A DNA stretch of 23,509 nt. Origin: a virus. Below the pieces are notes generated by a model. The model was not told where the DNA came from. It did not search any database and saw only the letters and a program-made list of their open reading frames with translations. Shown here in pieces: positions 1 through 8,839 of this stretch; position 1 is the first letter of the stretch, and each line of letters opens with the position of its first letter. Location: positions 1 through 23,509 of the IMG/VR virus record IMGVR_UViG_3300021197_000433; one strand, given 5' to 3'. Position numbers and translations under genes: made by a program.

Positions 1-119
1 ATGAGAATCCTGAAAAATTAGAAGCTGACCCTATGAAAACATACCCTGTTCTAGTAAAAGCAATACAAGAACTCTCTGCAAAAGTAGAAGAATTAGAAAA
101 TCAATTACAAGGAAACTAA
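1..119 (+). CDS. C-terminal end of a tail fibre-like protein (partial)
   Basis: Frame 3 is open from the window edge to TAA at 117-119. The visible 38 residues end in a heptad-like stretch (VLVKAIQELSAKVEELENQL), the kind of coiled coil found at the end of fibre proteins that carry an intramolecular-chaperone (peptidase S74-type) tail. The rest of the gene is outside the window, so the family is inferred from this tail and from the fibre genes that follow. The next ATG begins 1 base after the stop, indicating one rightward operon. Confidence 0.6.
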   Translation, partial: ENPEKLEADPMKTYPVLVKAIQELSAKVEELENQLQGN

Positions 120-120
120 A

Positions 121-363
121 ATGATTGACGAAATCGCAACAACAGATGTAAAGACAGAAGAAGAAATAGCACAAGACTATTCTGCAATGCAGGATTCTGT
201 AAACTTAATTGATGAGATGAGAACTAATCCACCTGTAGATATGACTGACGAAGAAGTAGCAGATTGTATTTCTAGGAATGTAGAACATCTTGAACTAATG
301 GTAGCTAAAGACTATTGGACAAATGAAGATATGACAGCAGTAAACGCAGCAATTGGAGACTAA
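121..363 (+). CDS. Small acidic virion-operon protein, function unknown
   Basis: An 80-residue acidic protein starting directly after the upstream stop; an AAGGAAAC-like stretch inside the end of the previous gene can serve as ribosome binding site. The C-terminal part (RNVEHLELMVAKDYWTNEDM, then TAVNAAI) resembles short proteins found next to fibre genes in marine phages, but I cannot name a function. No membrane segment or cysteine motif is seen. Position between two fibre genes suggests a fibre-associated or assembly role, which is inference only. Confidence 0.75.
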   Translation: MIDEIATTDVKTEEEIAQDYSAMQDSVNLIDEMRTNPPVDMTDEEVADCISRNVEHLELMVAKDYWTNEDMTAVNAAIGD

Positions 364-366
364 ATA

Positions 367-1395
367 ATGTCAGTAGCTATTAACGGAACTAATGGGGTTA
401 CATATAATGATGGCTCATTACAAGCATCTGCTCCTGTAGGTAAGAATAAAATCATCAATGGTGATATGAGGATAGACCAGAGAAATGCTGGTGCTAGTGC
501 CACTACTACTTCTAGTACTTATATGGTAGATAGATTTCAACTTTATGCGTCTACTGTTACCAATGCTCAAACTTACCAACAAGTTACAGATGCTCCAGCA
601 GGATTTTCTCATTCTTTAAAAATAACTAATAGCTCAACAGCACAAGCTGCTGGAAGTGCTGCTCTTTATACTCCAAGACAAAGAATAGAAGGGTATAATA
701 CAGCTCACTTAAATTGGGGAACTTCAGATGCAAAAACAGTTACAGTATCATTTTGGGTAAAAGCATCTGTTACAGGAACATACCCTTTTGCAATAAATAA
801 TGGTAGTTTTAACAGAAGTTTTGTAGCTAATTATACTATTTCTTCTGCAAATACTTGGGAATACAAAACAGTTATTGTTGCAGGAGATACTTTAGGAACT
901 TGGAATGTAGATAATTCATCAGGTATGGTTGTAATGTTTTCTTTAGATACAAATTCTTCTTATGAAACATCAACAGTAGATGCTTGGCAGACAGGTAGTT
1001 TTAGAGCAACTTCTTCTAATGTACATTTTTTAGCTAACGCATCAGCAACATGGCAAATTACAGGCGTACAACTAGAAGCAAATACAACTGCAACACCATT
1101 TGAATATTTACAATATGGTCAACAATATGCTTTATGTCAAAGATATTATCAAACATTAATGGATTGCAACCAAAGTTATGTAAATACAGGTCAGCATGTT
1201 GGTGGTAGATGTCAGTTTAATACTGAAATGAGAGCAAACCCAACCATAACTTCTGCTGTACTTGAATCAGGTAATGTCAATAATTCTTATGTTTACCACA
1301 AACAAAGCAGTAATAGTTTTGGATATTATCACTCGGCAAGTGCAGCAGGTAACTTTTATTGGTATGCAGTCTTTACAATGAGTTCGGAGCTATAA
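367..1395 (+). CDS. Tail fibre / receptor-binding protein with lectin-like body
   Basis: A 342-residue protein. The N-terminus (VAINGTNGVTYNDGSLQ) is a short repeat-like fibre module, followed at about residues 26-40 by NKIINGDMRIDQRNAG, a motif common at the head of phage fibre domains (N-x-I-x-N-G-x-M-x-x-x-Q-R). The remaining 300 residues are rich in Ser, Thr, Asn and aromatic residues with no membrane segment, as expected for a beta-sandwich carbohydrate-binding body. It probably contacts the host surface. The receptor cannot be read from sequence. It begins 3 bases after the preceding stop. Confidence 0.75.
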   Translation: MSVAINGTNGVTYNDGSLQASAPVGKNKIINGDMRIDQRNAGASATTTSSTYMVDRFQLYASTVTNAQTYQQVTDAPAGFSHSLKITNSSTAQAAGSAALYTPRQRIEGYNTAHLNWGTSDAKTVTVSFWVKASVTGTYPFAINNGSFNRSFVANYTISSANTWEYKTVIVAGDTLGTWNVDNSSGMVVMFSLDTNSSYETSTVDAWQTGSFRATSSNVHFLANASATWQITGVQLEANTTATPFEYLQYGQQYALCQRYYQTLMDCNQSYVNTGQHVGGRCQFNTEMRANPTITSAVLESGNVNNSYVYHKQSSNSFGYYHSASAAGNFYWYAVFTMSSEL

Positions 1396-1397
1396 CT

Positions 1398-1577
1398 ATG
1401 GAATATAAATTAATAAGAAGTTCTTTATCAGATGAGATAGTGCATATAAACAAAACAGTAGAAAATGAAGATGGTGAAACTATTACCATGTCAATTCCTC
1501 TTGATGAAGATAACAGAGACTACCAAGAATACCTAGAATGGATTGCTGAAGGTAAAACACCAGAAGAAACAGAGTAA
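1398..1577 (+). CDS. Small conserved protein next to fibre genes
   Basis: I place the start at ATG 1398 (59 residues), because GGAG lies 9 bases upstream and it follows the fibre stop by 2 bases; an in-frame ATG at 1359 would overlap the fibre gene. The protein has MEYKLIRSSLSDEIVHINKT and a C-terminal segment with IPLDEDNRDYQEYLEWIAEG. Such short proteins with a DYxEYLxW signature recur near tail genes of marine phages. Role unknown; chaperone or adaptor for the adjacent fibre is possible. Confidence 0.75.
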   Translation: MEYKLIRSSLSDEIVHINKTVENEDGETITMSIPLDEDNRDYQEYLEWIAEGKTPEETE

Positions 1578-2294
1578 ATGTACGGCTTATCTGCATTTTC
1601 ACAAAGTCCATATTCTGCACTAGGCACTATAACAAAAACAGGTGCTGCACAGATACAAAGTGTAGGCACTCTTACAGCTAGTGCATTAAGAGAAAGAACT
1701 GCTGCTGCATCTATTAATGCAACTGCAACACTGACAGCAGATGGGTTAAGAATAAGATTTGGTGATGCAAGTGTTAATGGTCAAGCGACTGTTACTGCAT
1801 TAGGTGGGTTATTAAAAACTGCAACAGGTTCTGTTACTGGAACTGCTACTGTTACTGCTAATGCTATTTATATAGCATTTGGTGAGGGCGATATTAGTGG
1901 TCGTGCAACATTAACAGTTGCTCTATCAGGTTCTATTATTTATGCTGATGCAAGTATAAGTGGCACAGCTACGCTAACTGCTGATGGGTTAAGAATAAGA
2001 TTTGGTAATGCGAGTATATCAGGAACAGCAACAGTATCTGCATTAGGTGGGCTTGTTGCTACAGGAAATGCAAGTGTAGAGGGAATAGCAACTTTAACAG
2101 CAGCAAGTTCTGTAACAAGATTTGCTAATGCTTCTATAGATGGTGTAGGTACAGTAACAGCAATAGGATATTTACTGGGTGAAGAATGGACTGATGTACC
2201 AGTAGAAGAAAATACATGGTCAGCAGTATCGGCAGGTAGTGATGTATGGACAGACTCAACAGTAGGAACTAACGATTGGAAACGACAAGGATAA
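1578..2294 (+). CDS. Repeat-built beta-structured tail protein
   Basis: This 238-residue protein is made of about eight imperfect repeats of about 20 residues with the consensus (D/N)ASIxGTATLTA followed by a hydrophobic strand such as DGLRIRFG or LGGLLKT. One repeat type occurs twice almost unchanged, and a 24-base identical DNA segment underlies it (1740-1763 and 1983-2006). The last 45 residues break the pattern and are rich in Trp and acidic residues (EEWTDVPVEENTWSAV). The architecture suggests a rigid beta-helical or beta-prism tail spike or fibre shaft. It begins one base after the preceding stop. Confidence 0.7.
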   Translation: MYGLSAFSQSPYSALGTITKTGAAQIQSVGTLTASALRERTAAASINATATLTADGLRIRFGDASVNGQATVTALGGLLKTATGSVTGTATVTANAIYIAFGEGDISGRATLTVALSGSIIYADASISGTATLTADGLRIRFGNASISGTATVSALGGLVATGNASVEGIATLTAASSVTRFANASIDGVGTVTAIGYLLGEEWTDVPVEENTWSAVSAGSDVWTDSTVGTNDWKRQG

Positions 2295-2297
2295 ATT

Positions 2298-3095
2298 ATG
2301 GCAAAGACTAAAGTATCAGAATGGGATAGTACAGCAGCTAACAATACTGACATAAACTCAATAAACATAAATGAGGGCTGCCCACCCAGTACCATTAATA
2401 ATGCAATTCGTGAAACAATGGCACAAATCAAAAATTGGCAAGATGGTTCTAGTGGTGATAGTTGGACTAGCACTGGTACAATTACAGCAGCAGGTACATT
2501 AGCTGTTACTGGGGGTCTTACATTAGATGGTGCAACAGGAACATCAGGACAAGTTTTAGTTTCTAGTGGTTCATCAGCAACACCAACTTGGGGTAGTGGG
2601 TTTCCTACAGGTGGTATTATTTTATGGTCAGGTTCTACAGGTTCTATCCCTAGTGGTTGGGCATTGTGTAATGGCTCGTCAGGAACTCCTGATTTAAGAG
2701 ATAGATTTGTAGTAGGTGCAGGTAGCACTTATGCAGTAGATGCAACAGGTGGTAGTGCAGATGCTACTTTACCATCTCATACTCACACAGCAACTACTAC
2801 TGTAAGCACTAAAACAGGGTTAGATGGAACATTAACTTTAAAAAACAGAGGTGGTTCATCATATAACAGCTCATTAATGGCAGCTAGAAGTGGGTCAGTT
2901 ACAACAGTCAATCAAGGTAATTCTGTAGGATATGGTGAGGGATGGGAAGGTGAGGGTGGTTCTGGTTCATCTAAAGCAACCCTTACACTAAATCACAACC
3001 ATACAGCTACAACTTCTGTTTCTTCAGCAGGTTTAAGTGCAACTAACGCTAACCTACCTCCTTACTATGCTCTTGCATACATAATGAAACTATAA
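2298..3095 (+). CDS. Phage tail collar-domain fibre protein
   Basis: A 265-residue protein. Residues 1-60 hold a conserved fibre N-terminus (CPPSTINNAIRETMAQIKNW), a likely virion attachment region. From about residue 105 comes a phage tail collar domain: GGIILWSGSTGSIPSGWALC, then DLRDRFVVGAG, the LPSHTHTA histidine segment, a second LNHNHTA segment, and the usual terminal NLPPYYALAYIMKL. These are hallmark positions of the collar family (PF07484). It acts on the virion surface as a short fibre or host-recognition component. Confidence 0.85.
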   Translation: MAKTKVSEWDSTAANNTDINSININEGCPPSTINNAIRETMAQIKNWQDGSSGDSWTSTGTITAAGTLAVTGGLTLDGATGTSGQVLVSSGSSATPTWGSGFPTGGIILWSGSTGSIPSGWALCNGSSGTPDLRDRFVVGAGSTYAVDATGGSADATLPSHTHTATTTVSTKTGLDGTLTLKNRGGSSYNSSLMAARSGSVTTVNQGNSVGYGEGWEGEGGSGSSKATLTLNHNHTATTSVSSAGLSATNANLPPYYALAYIMKL

Positions 3096-3096
3096 T

Positions 3097-4533
3097 ATGA
3101 CAACAAAAAGATTACAATTTACAGACTGGCTACCAGACCAACCAGCAAATGCAGGTAGTTTAAATGATGCTAAAAATGTATTCCCTGTAGGTATTGGCTA
3201 TGGTGCTTTTCCTAGTGCAGAAGATTTTTCTAACGCTGCTAGTGAAGATATTAACAATATATTTGTAGCCAAGTTTGGTGCTAATGTAGAAGTGTTTGCA
3301 GGTGGTGCTACAAAGCTATTTAAATTAAATATTGCAACATTGGCATTAGCAGATGTATCTAAATCAGGTGGGTATGGTGGTAATGGCACATGGAAATTTG
3401 AACAATTTGGTAATGTAGTGTTGGCTTGTAATAATACGCAAAAGATACAAGCATGGACTATAGGTGTTTCTTCTGCATTTGCAGATGTAGCAGCCGCAGC
3501 TCCTATAGCTAAAGACATTGCTGTAGTTCGTGATTTTGTTTTTGCAGGAAATTTATTAGGTGGCACAAATCCAGATAAAGTGCAATGGTCAGATATTAAT
3601 GATGAAACAGATTGGACTTCTGGTGCTACAAGTCAAAGTGACTTTCAAATTATTCCTGATGGTGGTAATGTTCAAGCTATTACAGGTGGTGAATTTGGTG
3701 TTGTATTATTAGAAAAATCTGTGGTTAGATGTTCTTATGTTGGTAGTCCACTTTTTTGGCAATTTGATACTATCTCTAGTGGATTAGGTTGTTTAGAAGG
3801 TAATTCTGTTGCTAGATATGGAAATATAACTTTCTTTTTAGCAGATGATGGATTTTACTCTACAGATGGTCAAACAGTTACTAATATAGGATTAGAAAAA
3901 GTAGATAGATTTTTCTTTTCTAATGCTGATTTAACAAAAATAGATACAATTAGTGTTGCTATAGACCCTGTTAAAAATCTTGTCGTATGGAATTATGCAG
4001 ATGTAGATGGTAACAGAAAAATAATTATTTATAATTGGCAGTTAGGAAAATGGTCAAGAGCTGAAACTACATCAGATGTAGTAGGTACTATTGCTACTTT
4101 AGGAGAAACATTAGAAACTTTAGAGTCTAGTTTAGGCTATACAGATATAGATACTATGCCAGCATCACTAGATTCACGATTGTTTATAGGTGGTAAATTT
4201 TTATTTGCAGGTGCTAAAGGTACTAAAATAGTAGTATTTACAGGAACATCTATAACTCCACAACTTATTACAACAGATATAGAAATTGGCTATAATTCTG
4301 TAGCAACATTAGCAAGACCACAAATAGATAATGGCACAGCACAAGTAGCTGTAGCTAGTCGCAGAGAACTAGATGACACAATTACATTTAGTTCATTTGT
4401 TTCTGCTACATCAGAGGGTAGATGTAGTTTAAGGAGTGCAGGTAGGTATCATAGATTTAATGTGCAGCCTACAGGTAGCTGGACAACAGCTATGGCAGTA
4501 GATGTAGATGTAAAACCACAAGGCAATAGATAA
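3097..4533 (+). CDS. P22 gp10-like tail hub / DNA-stabilisation protein
   Basis: A 478-residue protein, close to the length of P22 gp10 (about 470). It shows repeated beta-propeller-like features: VRDFVFAGN, the S-D-x-x-D-x-x-D-W segment at VQWSDINDETDWTSG, GGEFGVVLLEKSVVRCSYVG, SSGLGCLEGNSVARYGNITF and a hydrophobic ...DDGFYSTDG strand. In P22-like podoviruses this protein sits between portal and needle and retains packaged DNA. The assignment rests on length, motif order and position before the ejection-protein genes, so it is family-level inference. Confidence 0.65.
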   Translation: MTTKRLQFTDWLPDQPANAGSLNDAKNVFPVGIGYGAFPSAEDFSNAASEDINNIFVAKFGANVEVFAGGATKLFKLNIATLALADVSKSGGYGGNGTWKFEQFGNVVLACNNTQKIQAWTIGVSSAFADVAAAAPIAKDIAVVRDFVFAGNLLGGTNPDKVQWSDINDETDWTSGATSQSDFQIIPDGGNVQAITGGEFGVVLLEKSVVRCSYVGSPLFWQFDTISSGLGCLEGNSVARYGNITFFLADDGFYSTDGQTVTNIGLEKVDRFFFSNADLTKIDTISVAIDPVKNLVVWNYADVDGNRKIIIYNWQLGKWSRAETTSDVVGTIATLGETLETLESSLGYTDIDTMPASLDSRLFIGGKFLFAGAKGTKIVVFTGTSITPQLITTDIEIGYNSVATLARPQIDNGTAQVAVASRRELDDTITFSSFVSATSEGRCSLRSAGRYHRFNVQPTGSWTTAMAVDVDVKPQGNR

Positions 4534-4847
4534 TGCCTAGAATGTATCGTACACTTCCCTATCAAGGTGGTGAACCTAGAGCTGTAGCAGAAGTAGTTAA
4601 TAATGCTATGAATGGCAAAACTAATAATAGTGGTACTTTTACTTTAGCAACATCAGTAACAGAAACCACAGTTAATAATGAAAGAGCAGGTTTTGATTCA
4701 GTTATTGTATTATCACCAAGAACTGCAAATGCAGCAGCAGAATCAGACCATACATATATTAAAACAAAAGCCAAAGGTAGCTTTATTATAGGGCATAGAA
4801 ATACATCTAATACTGATGTAACATATGATTATATCATTGTTGGATAA
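4533..4847 (+). CDS. Small virion-associated protein, unknown
   Basis: A 104-residue protein whose ATG shares a base with the upstream stop (TAATG), showing tight translational coupling to the gp10-like gene. It begins MPRMYRTLPYQGGEPRAVAE and ends in a Thr/Val-rich beta pattern (ITHRN-like segment, then YDYIIVG). Short all-beta proteins of this size occur next to tail genes of marine podoviruses and could be decoration or fibre-joint subunits. I do not recognise a named family. Confidence 0.7.
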   Translation: MPRMYRTLPYQGGEPRAVAEVVNNAMNGKTNNSGTFTLATSVTETTVNNERAGFDSVIVLSPRTANAAAESDHTYIKTKAKGSFIIGHRNTSNTDVTYDYIIVG

Positions 4848-4852
4848 ATTTT

Positions 4853-5260
4853 ATGAAGCTCTATGTAGTGCCTACGAATCAAGTGCAAAGATTTTGGTAT
4901 CTTGCAGAACCTTTATTACAAAAAGCATTAGACAAAGGTAACAACGAATTTACAGCAGACCAATTAAAACTGTTAGTAACTCAAGGTCAGCAACAATTAC
5001 TATTAGTAATGAAAGAAGATAAGTGTTATGTAGCACTTACTGTTCAGTGGATTAACTATCCTAACGACAGAGTGGCTTATATTACTTATATAGGTGGAAA
5101 AAATACAAAGGCAGGGTTTGAGCAATTTAAACAGTGGGTCAAACATAATGGTGGAACTGCAATACAGGGGTCTACTAAATTTGAGAGTATAGCTAGATTA
5201 TGGAACAGGCTATATGGTTACGAAAAAAAATATCAATTAATGGAGTTGAAACTAGAATGA
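4853..5260 (+). CDS. GNAT-like protein, possible T7 gp13-type virion assembly factor
   Basis: A 135-residue protein with an alternating pattern seen in GNAT folds: LLLVMKEDKCYVALTVQWI (paired strands), YITYIGGKNTKAGFEQFKQW (strand, glycine turn, helix) and a final AIQGSTKFESIARLWNRLYG. The length matches T7 gp13 (about 138 residues), an internal-virion/assembly protein sometimes grouped with acyltransferase-like folds. The location, directly before candidate ejection proteins, fits. No acetyl-CoA loop is clear, so enzymatic activity is doubtful. It overlaps the next start by ATGA. Confidence 0.5.
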   Translation: MKLYVVPTNQVQRFWYLAEPLLQKALDKGNNEFTADQLKLLVTQGQQQLLLVMKEDKCYVALTVQWINYPNDRVAYITYIGGKNTKAGFEQFKQWVKHNGGTAIQGSTKFESIARLWNRLYGYEKKYQLMELKLE

Positions 5261-6165
5261 TTAAGTTAAAAATATGGTTATATAACTGGTTAGCTAAAGA
5301 TTTAGGCAAATTAGGTAGAGAAGGAGATACTGAACTTGCTCATGTTAATACATGGGAAGCTAACCTTTTAAAAGCACATGGTGGTTCAGGCACAATTAAC
5401 CCTGTTACTGGGTTGCGTGAATATAAAGGCGGTGGTGGTGGTCAAACACAAACTACTAATCAAAATATTGACCCTGCAATCTTACCATACATAACCTATG
5501 GTTTAGATGAAGCAAAAGGTTTATATGAAGATGCTTCTCCAGAATATTACCCAGATGCAACTTATGTTCCAGCATCAACAACGACAACAGAAGCATTAGG
5601 TTTAGCAGGTGATAGAGCAAGAACTGGTAGTCCATTAGTACCAGCAGCTCAAGCACAACAGTTAAGCACAATTAGTGGAGATAGACTATCAGCAGGAAAT
5701 CCATATTTTTCTGCAATGATGGCTAGTGCAGCTAAACCTGCTGTTACAGAATTTAACAAAGCTATTAGAGATATTGGTAGCAGAACAGCAGCTTCTGGTA
5801 GATATGGTTCAGGTGCTATGGGCGAAATGGAATCACAAGCATCAGAAAACCTAGCAAACGCTTTAACTAATAGAGCAGCAGAATTAGCTTACAGTAACTT
5901 TGGTGCAGAAAGAGCTAGACAAGATGCAGCTATTGCATCAGCTCCACAAATGGCTATGGCAGATTATTCAGACCTAAATCAATTGGCTAAAATTGGTCAA
6001 ACACAAGAGCAGTATGCTAAAGATGCTTTAAATGCAGATATAGCTAGATTTGAGTTTGGTCAAAATAAACCATACAGTAAGCTAGAAAGCTATTTATCAG
6101 CAGCTTATGGTGCACCAGCACCTATACAACAAACTACAACTTCATCAGGTGGAGGAGGTAAATAA
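5257..6165 (+). CDS. Candidate internal virion / ejection protein
   Basis: Start chosen at ATG 5257, which overlaps the upstream stop as ATGA; the longer reading from 5200 lies inside the previous gene. The 302-residue product has a basic, aromatic N-terminus (IKLKIWLYNWLAKDL), then ELAHVNTWEANLLKAHGG and GTINPVTGLREY, a signature recurrent in marine phage virion proteins, a Gly-rich linker (GGGGGQTQ), a long Ala-rich helical part with GSRTAASGRYGSGAMGEM, and a Gly-Ser tail. Ala-rich helical composition and position fit a DNA-ejection protein. Function inferred. Confidence 0.6.
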   Translation: MIKLKIWLYNWLAKDLGKLGREGDTELAHVNTWEANLLKAHGGSGTINPVTGLREYKGGGGGQTQTTNQNIDPAILPYITYGLDEAKGLYEDASPEYYPDATYVPASTTTTEALGLAGDRARTGSPLVPAAQAQQLSTISGDRLSAGNPYFSAMMASAAKPAVTEFNKAIRDIGSRTAASGRYGSGAMGEMESQASENLANALTNRAAELAYSNFGAERARQDAAIASAPQMAMADYSDLNQLAKIGQTQEQYAKDALNADIARFEFGQNKPYSKLESYLSAAYGAPAPIQQTTTSSGGGGK

Positions 6166-7043
6166 TGGGTGCTCCAGTATTAGCAGGAATGGGAATAGGT
6201 GCAGCATTAGCTTTAGCTCAAGGTAGAGACCCCCTAAAAGCAGCAGCTATTGGTGGTGTTAGTGGTGGTATGTTTGGTGGTGCAGATGGGATTGGCTCTG
6301 GATTTGGTTTTGATGGAATGGGATTTGATTTAGGTTCTGGTGCATTAGCAAACACAGGTACTAACTCTTTAAATGGCGGAGCAAATCTTTTAGGTGGTAC
6401 AAGCACTGCTGTAGGCACAGGTGCTACTACAGGGACTACTACAGGCATACTAGGTAGCTCTACCAACACAATTCCATCTTATGATATAGGTATGGAAGGA
6501 GTAAAAGCAAACATAGGTGGATTTACAGCTCCAGTAGAACAAAGTTTAGTAAACGCTAATACTTATCAGCCATTAAATGGTGGAGCAGCCCCTGATATGT
6601 CGTTTAAACAATCTTATATTAATACTACTCCAGAACAAGGATTAGCTAATTTAGGCACTCCTCAAAGACCTAATCTTAATGAATATCCTACCATTATGGG
6701 TGGAGAAGGCTCTACTGTTGGTATTGATACAACAACTAGAGATGCTTTAGGTAATTATGAAAGCATTGCAACTAGACCAGACTTTACTGACATAACTAAA
6801 TCTAGCCCAGAAGAACTAGCAAATGCACAAGGCGGTTACGATAAACCTTTATATGAAAAAGCATTTGATAGCGTAGTAGGTTTTGCAGAAAAAAATCCAA
6901 TAGCATTAGCTACATTAGGTATGACAGCATTAGGTGGTGGTAGTAGTGCTAGTCCACAACAAGTCACACAATCAGCAGGTAAAATTGCACAACAAGCATA
7001 CAACCCAAGACAGGGCAACATATTAAAAGTAAGGAGAGCGTAA
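6165..7043 (+). CDS. Glycine-rich candidate ejection protein
   Basis: A 292-residue protein coupled to the previous gene by TAATG. Residues 3-45 are small-residue hydrophobic (LAGMGIGAALALAQGRDPLK, then AAAIGGVSGGMFGG), a composition compatible with membrane insertion during DNA ejection. The middle is low-complexity Gly/Thr/Asn, and a second hydrophobic stretch (ALATLGMTALGGGSS) lies near residue 250. A basic tail (RQGNILKVRRA) ends the protein. I do not recognise a named family; role inferred from composition and from lying between other candidate ejection genes. Confidence 0.6.
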   Translation: MGAPVLAGMGIGAALALAQGRDPLKAAAIGGVSGGMFGGADGIGSGFGFDGMGFDLGSGALANTGTNSLNGGANLLGGTSTAVGTGATTGTTTGILGSSTNTIPSYDIGMEGVKANIGGFTAPVEQSLVNANTYQPLNGGAAPDMSFKQSYINTTPEQGLANLGTPQRPNLNEYPTIMGGEGSTVGIDTTTRDALGNYESIATRPDFTDITKSSPEELANAQGGYDKPLYEKAFDSVVGFAEKNPIALATLGMTALGGGSSASPQQVTQSAGKIAQQAYNPRQGNILKVRRA

Positions 7044-7044
7044 C

Positions 7045-8835
7045 ATGGCAGATTCATTGCTAGATTTTGATTACAATACAATGATAGATAAAGCATTAGG
7101 GACGACTAATCAGCCCTTTAAAGGTCTTATTAATGACCCTAACTATGAAAGCTCTTTATTAGCAAATACATTATTAGGAGCAGGGTTAGGTTACACTGGC
7201 TCTTTATACAAAGACAAAACACTTGCTGAAAAGTTACTTTCAACTGCCTCTGGGGCTAAATCAGCAAGAACAAAAGCTATTAATGATTATGTTCAAAATA
7301 TATTAACACAGCAACAATACTCTAAAAATGTATTAGATATGACTTTAAATAGAGGAAAAATAGCTAAACAGCCTTTAGAGCTATTAAGGCTACAAGGACA
7401 ATTAGAGGAACAACCTTATGATTTGATTAAAAAACAATTTGAAGCAGAATCAGCTCCATATAAAACAGGACAAGAAAAAAATAAATTTCATGAATCTAGT
7501 TTATTTTTGCAAGGAGTTAAAGATGAAATTAAAATGTTGGAAGATAAAGGAGACTTTGCAGGAGTTAATTTTATAAAAGCAAATCCTAAAGAATACTTTA
7601 AAAAATTATCAGAAAGAGATTATAGAACACAGCCTATGCCAGATGGATATAATGCTGCTGCAAAATCTATTGGATTAGACCCAAATGATAGGGCTAATTG
7701 GAGTCAGCAAGATTGGGTTGATTTAGATACTTTAGTAAAAGCTCCAGATTCTCAAGCAGCACAAAAAACAAATTTAGCAACTCAAGAAGCAAATGTAAAA
7801 AATCCTAGAGGAATACCACTTCAAAGAATTGTAAGTAGAGATGAGCATAGACAGCAAATAATTAATAGAAGAAATAGAAAAAAAACAATGCCTAAAGATT
7901 ACACTAACACTGGAGGTGTGACTACTTCAGATGGCATTGTAAATGTTTCTGAAGAAAAAAATGCAAAAGAATTTGAAAATAATACTGTCTTTGATTCTAC
8001 AAATCTTGAATATTATGTTCCTAGCCAAAAAGAATTAAGACAAGGAGTTGTTAAAAAAGGTACAAATAAAAAGTTTCCAGAAGGAGCTGTATTTACACCT
8101 ACAGGAATTAATTACACTGAAGATGAATGGAACAACATGGGCAGTGCTTTTAAATTTGCTTTGAGACCAACAAGAAAGCCAGAAAAAGCAACCGATTTAG
8201 AAATAAAAACGATTGAAAATGCCGAAAACGCAGGTAATCAAAAATCATATTTATTTACTCAAATAGACAGGCGACAACAAGTAGTTAAAGAAATATTATC
8301 TAAACCACAATTTTTAAAAGATTTGGCTTCTGTAGGTGGTAGAGCTATTACTAACCTTAATTTAGGTAGTTATGGGTTTACTTCTGATGTTCAAGATATT
8401 AAAAACTTATTTGATTTAGTTAAAAATCAAAGTTTTGTTGCAGAGATTCAAGATATGAGAGCTAACAATGAAACTGGTGGTGCTGTAGGTAATGTATCTG
8501 ATAGGGAAGTAGCTATGTTTCAAAGTATTGCAGCCGCCCTACAAAATAGCGGTTCTGCTGAATTTATGTACACTCAATTATCTAATCTATATAACAACAG
8601 TACAGATGTACTTCGTAGAAACAAAAAAGTTTATACTGAATTATATGGAGAATCTTATGCTGAAAAATTTGGTTTAAACGAATTTAATGTTGAAGATTAC
8701 GGAAAAGTTCCTAATTACCAAGATGCACTAAAACAGGTAGGTTTTGAAGCATTTTCAGATAGAAAAAACACCAGATTACTTGAAGGTGCTGCTGCAAAAA
8801 GATATGACAAAATTCAACAAATATTAGATAGGTAA
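7045..8835 (+). CDS. Large candidate internal virion protein (596 aa)
   Basis: Begins with a good ribosome binding site (AAGGAG, 8 bases before ATG). The 596-residue product is hydrophilic and mostly helical in appearance, with many Lys, Asn, Gln and Glu, a charged central region (residues about 150-330) and no membrane segment or catalytic motif I can identify. Size, position after two Ala/Gly-rich proteins and before another 600-residue protein match the ejection-protein block of short-tailed phages. No transglycosylase motif is seen. Family unknown. Confidence 0.65.
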   Translation: MADSLLDFDYNTMIDKALGTTNQPFKGLINDPNYESSLLANTLLGAGLGYTGSLYKDKTLAEKLLSTASGAKSARTKAINDYVQNILTQQQYSKNVLDMTLNRGKIAKQPLELLRLQGQLEEQPYDLIKKQFEAESAPYKTGQEKNKFHESSLFLQGVKDEIKMLEDKGDFAGVNFIKANPKEYFKKLSERDYRTQPMPDGYNAAAKSIGLDPNDRANWSQQDWVDLDTLVKAPDSQAAQKTNLATQEANVKNPRGIPLQRIVSRDEHRQQIINRRNRKKTMPKDYTNTGGVTTSDGIVNVSEEKNAKEFENNTVFDSTNLEYYVPSQKELRQGVVKKGTNKKFPEGAVFTPTGINYTEDEWNNMGSAFKFALRPTRKPEKATDLEIKTIENAENAGNQKSYLFTQIDRRQQVVKEILSKPQFLKDLASVGGRAITNLNLGSYGFTSDVQDIKNLFDLVKNQSFVAEIQDMRANNETGGAVGNVSDREVAMFQSIAAALQNSGSAEFMYTQLSNLYNNSTDVLRRNKKVYTELYGESYAEKFGLNEFNVEDYGKVPNYQDALKQVGFEAFSDRKNTRLLEGAAAKRYDKIQQILDR

Positions 8836-8839
8836 ATAA

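Noticed and set aside
1940-2728. A 262-codon open frame on the minus strand
   Set aside because: It is antisense to the repeat fibre and collar genes; its Pro/Val/Leu-rich translation mirrors their Thr/Ala/Gly codons. No ribosome site, and both plus-strand proteins are convincing.
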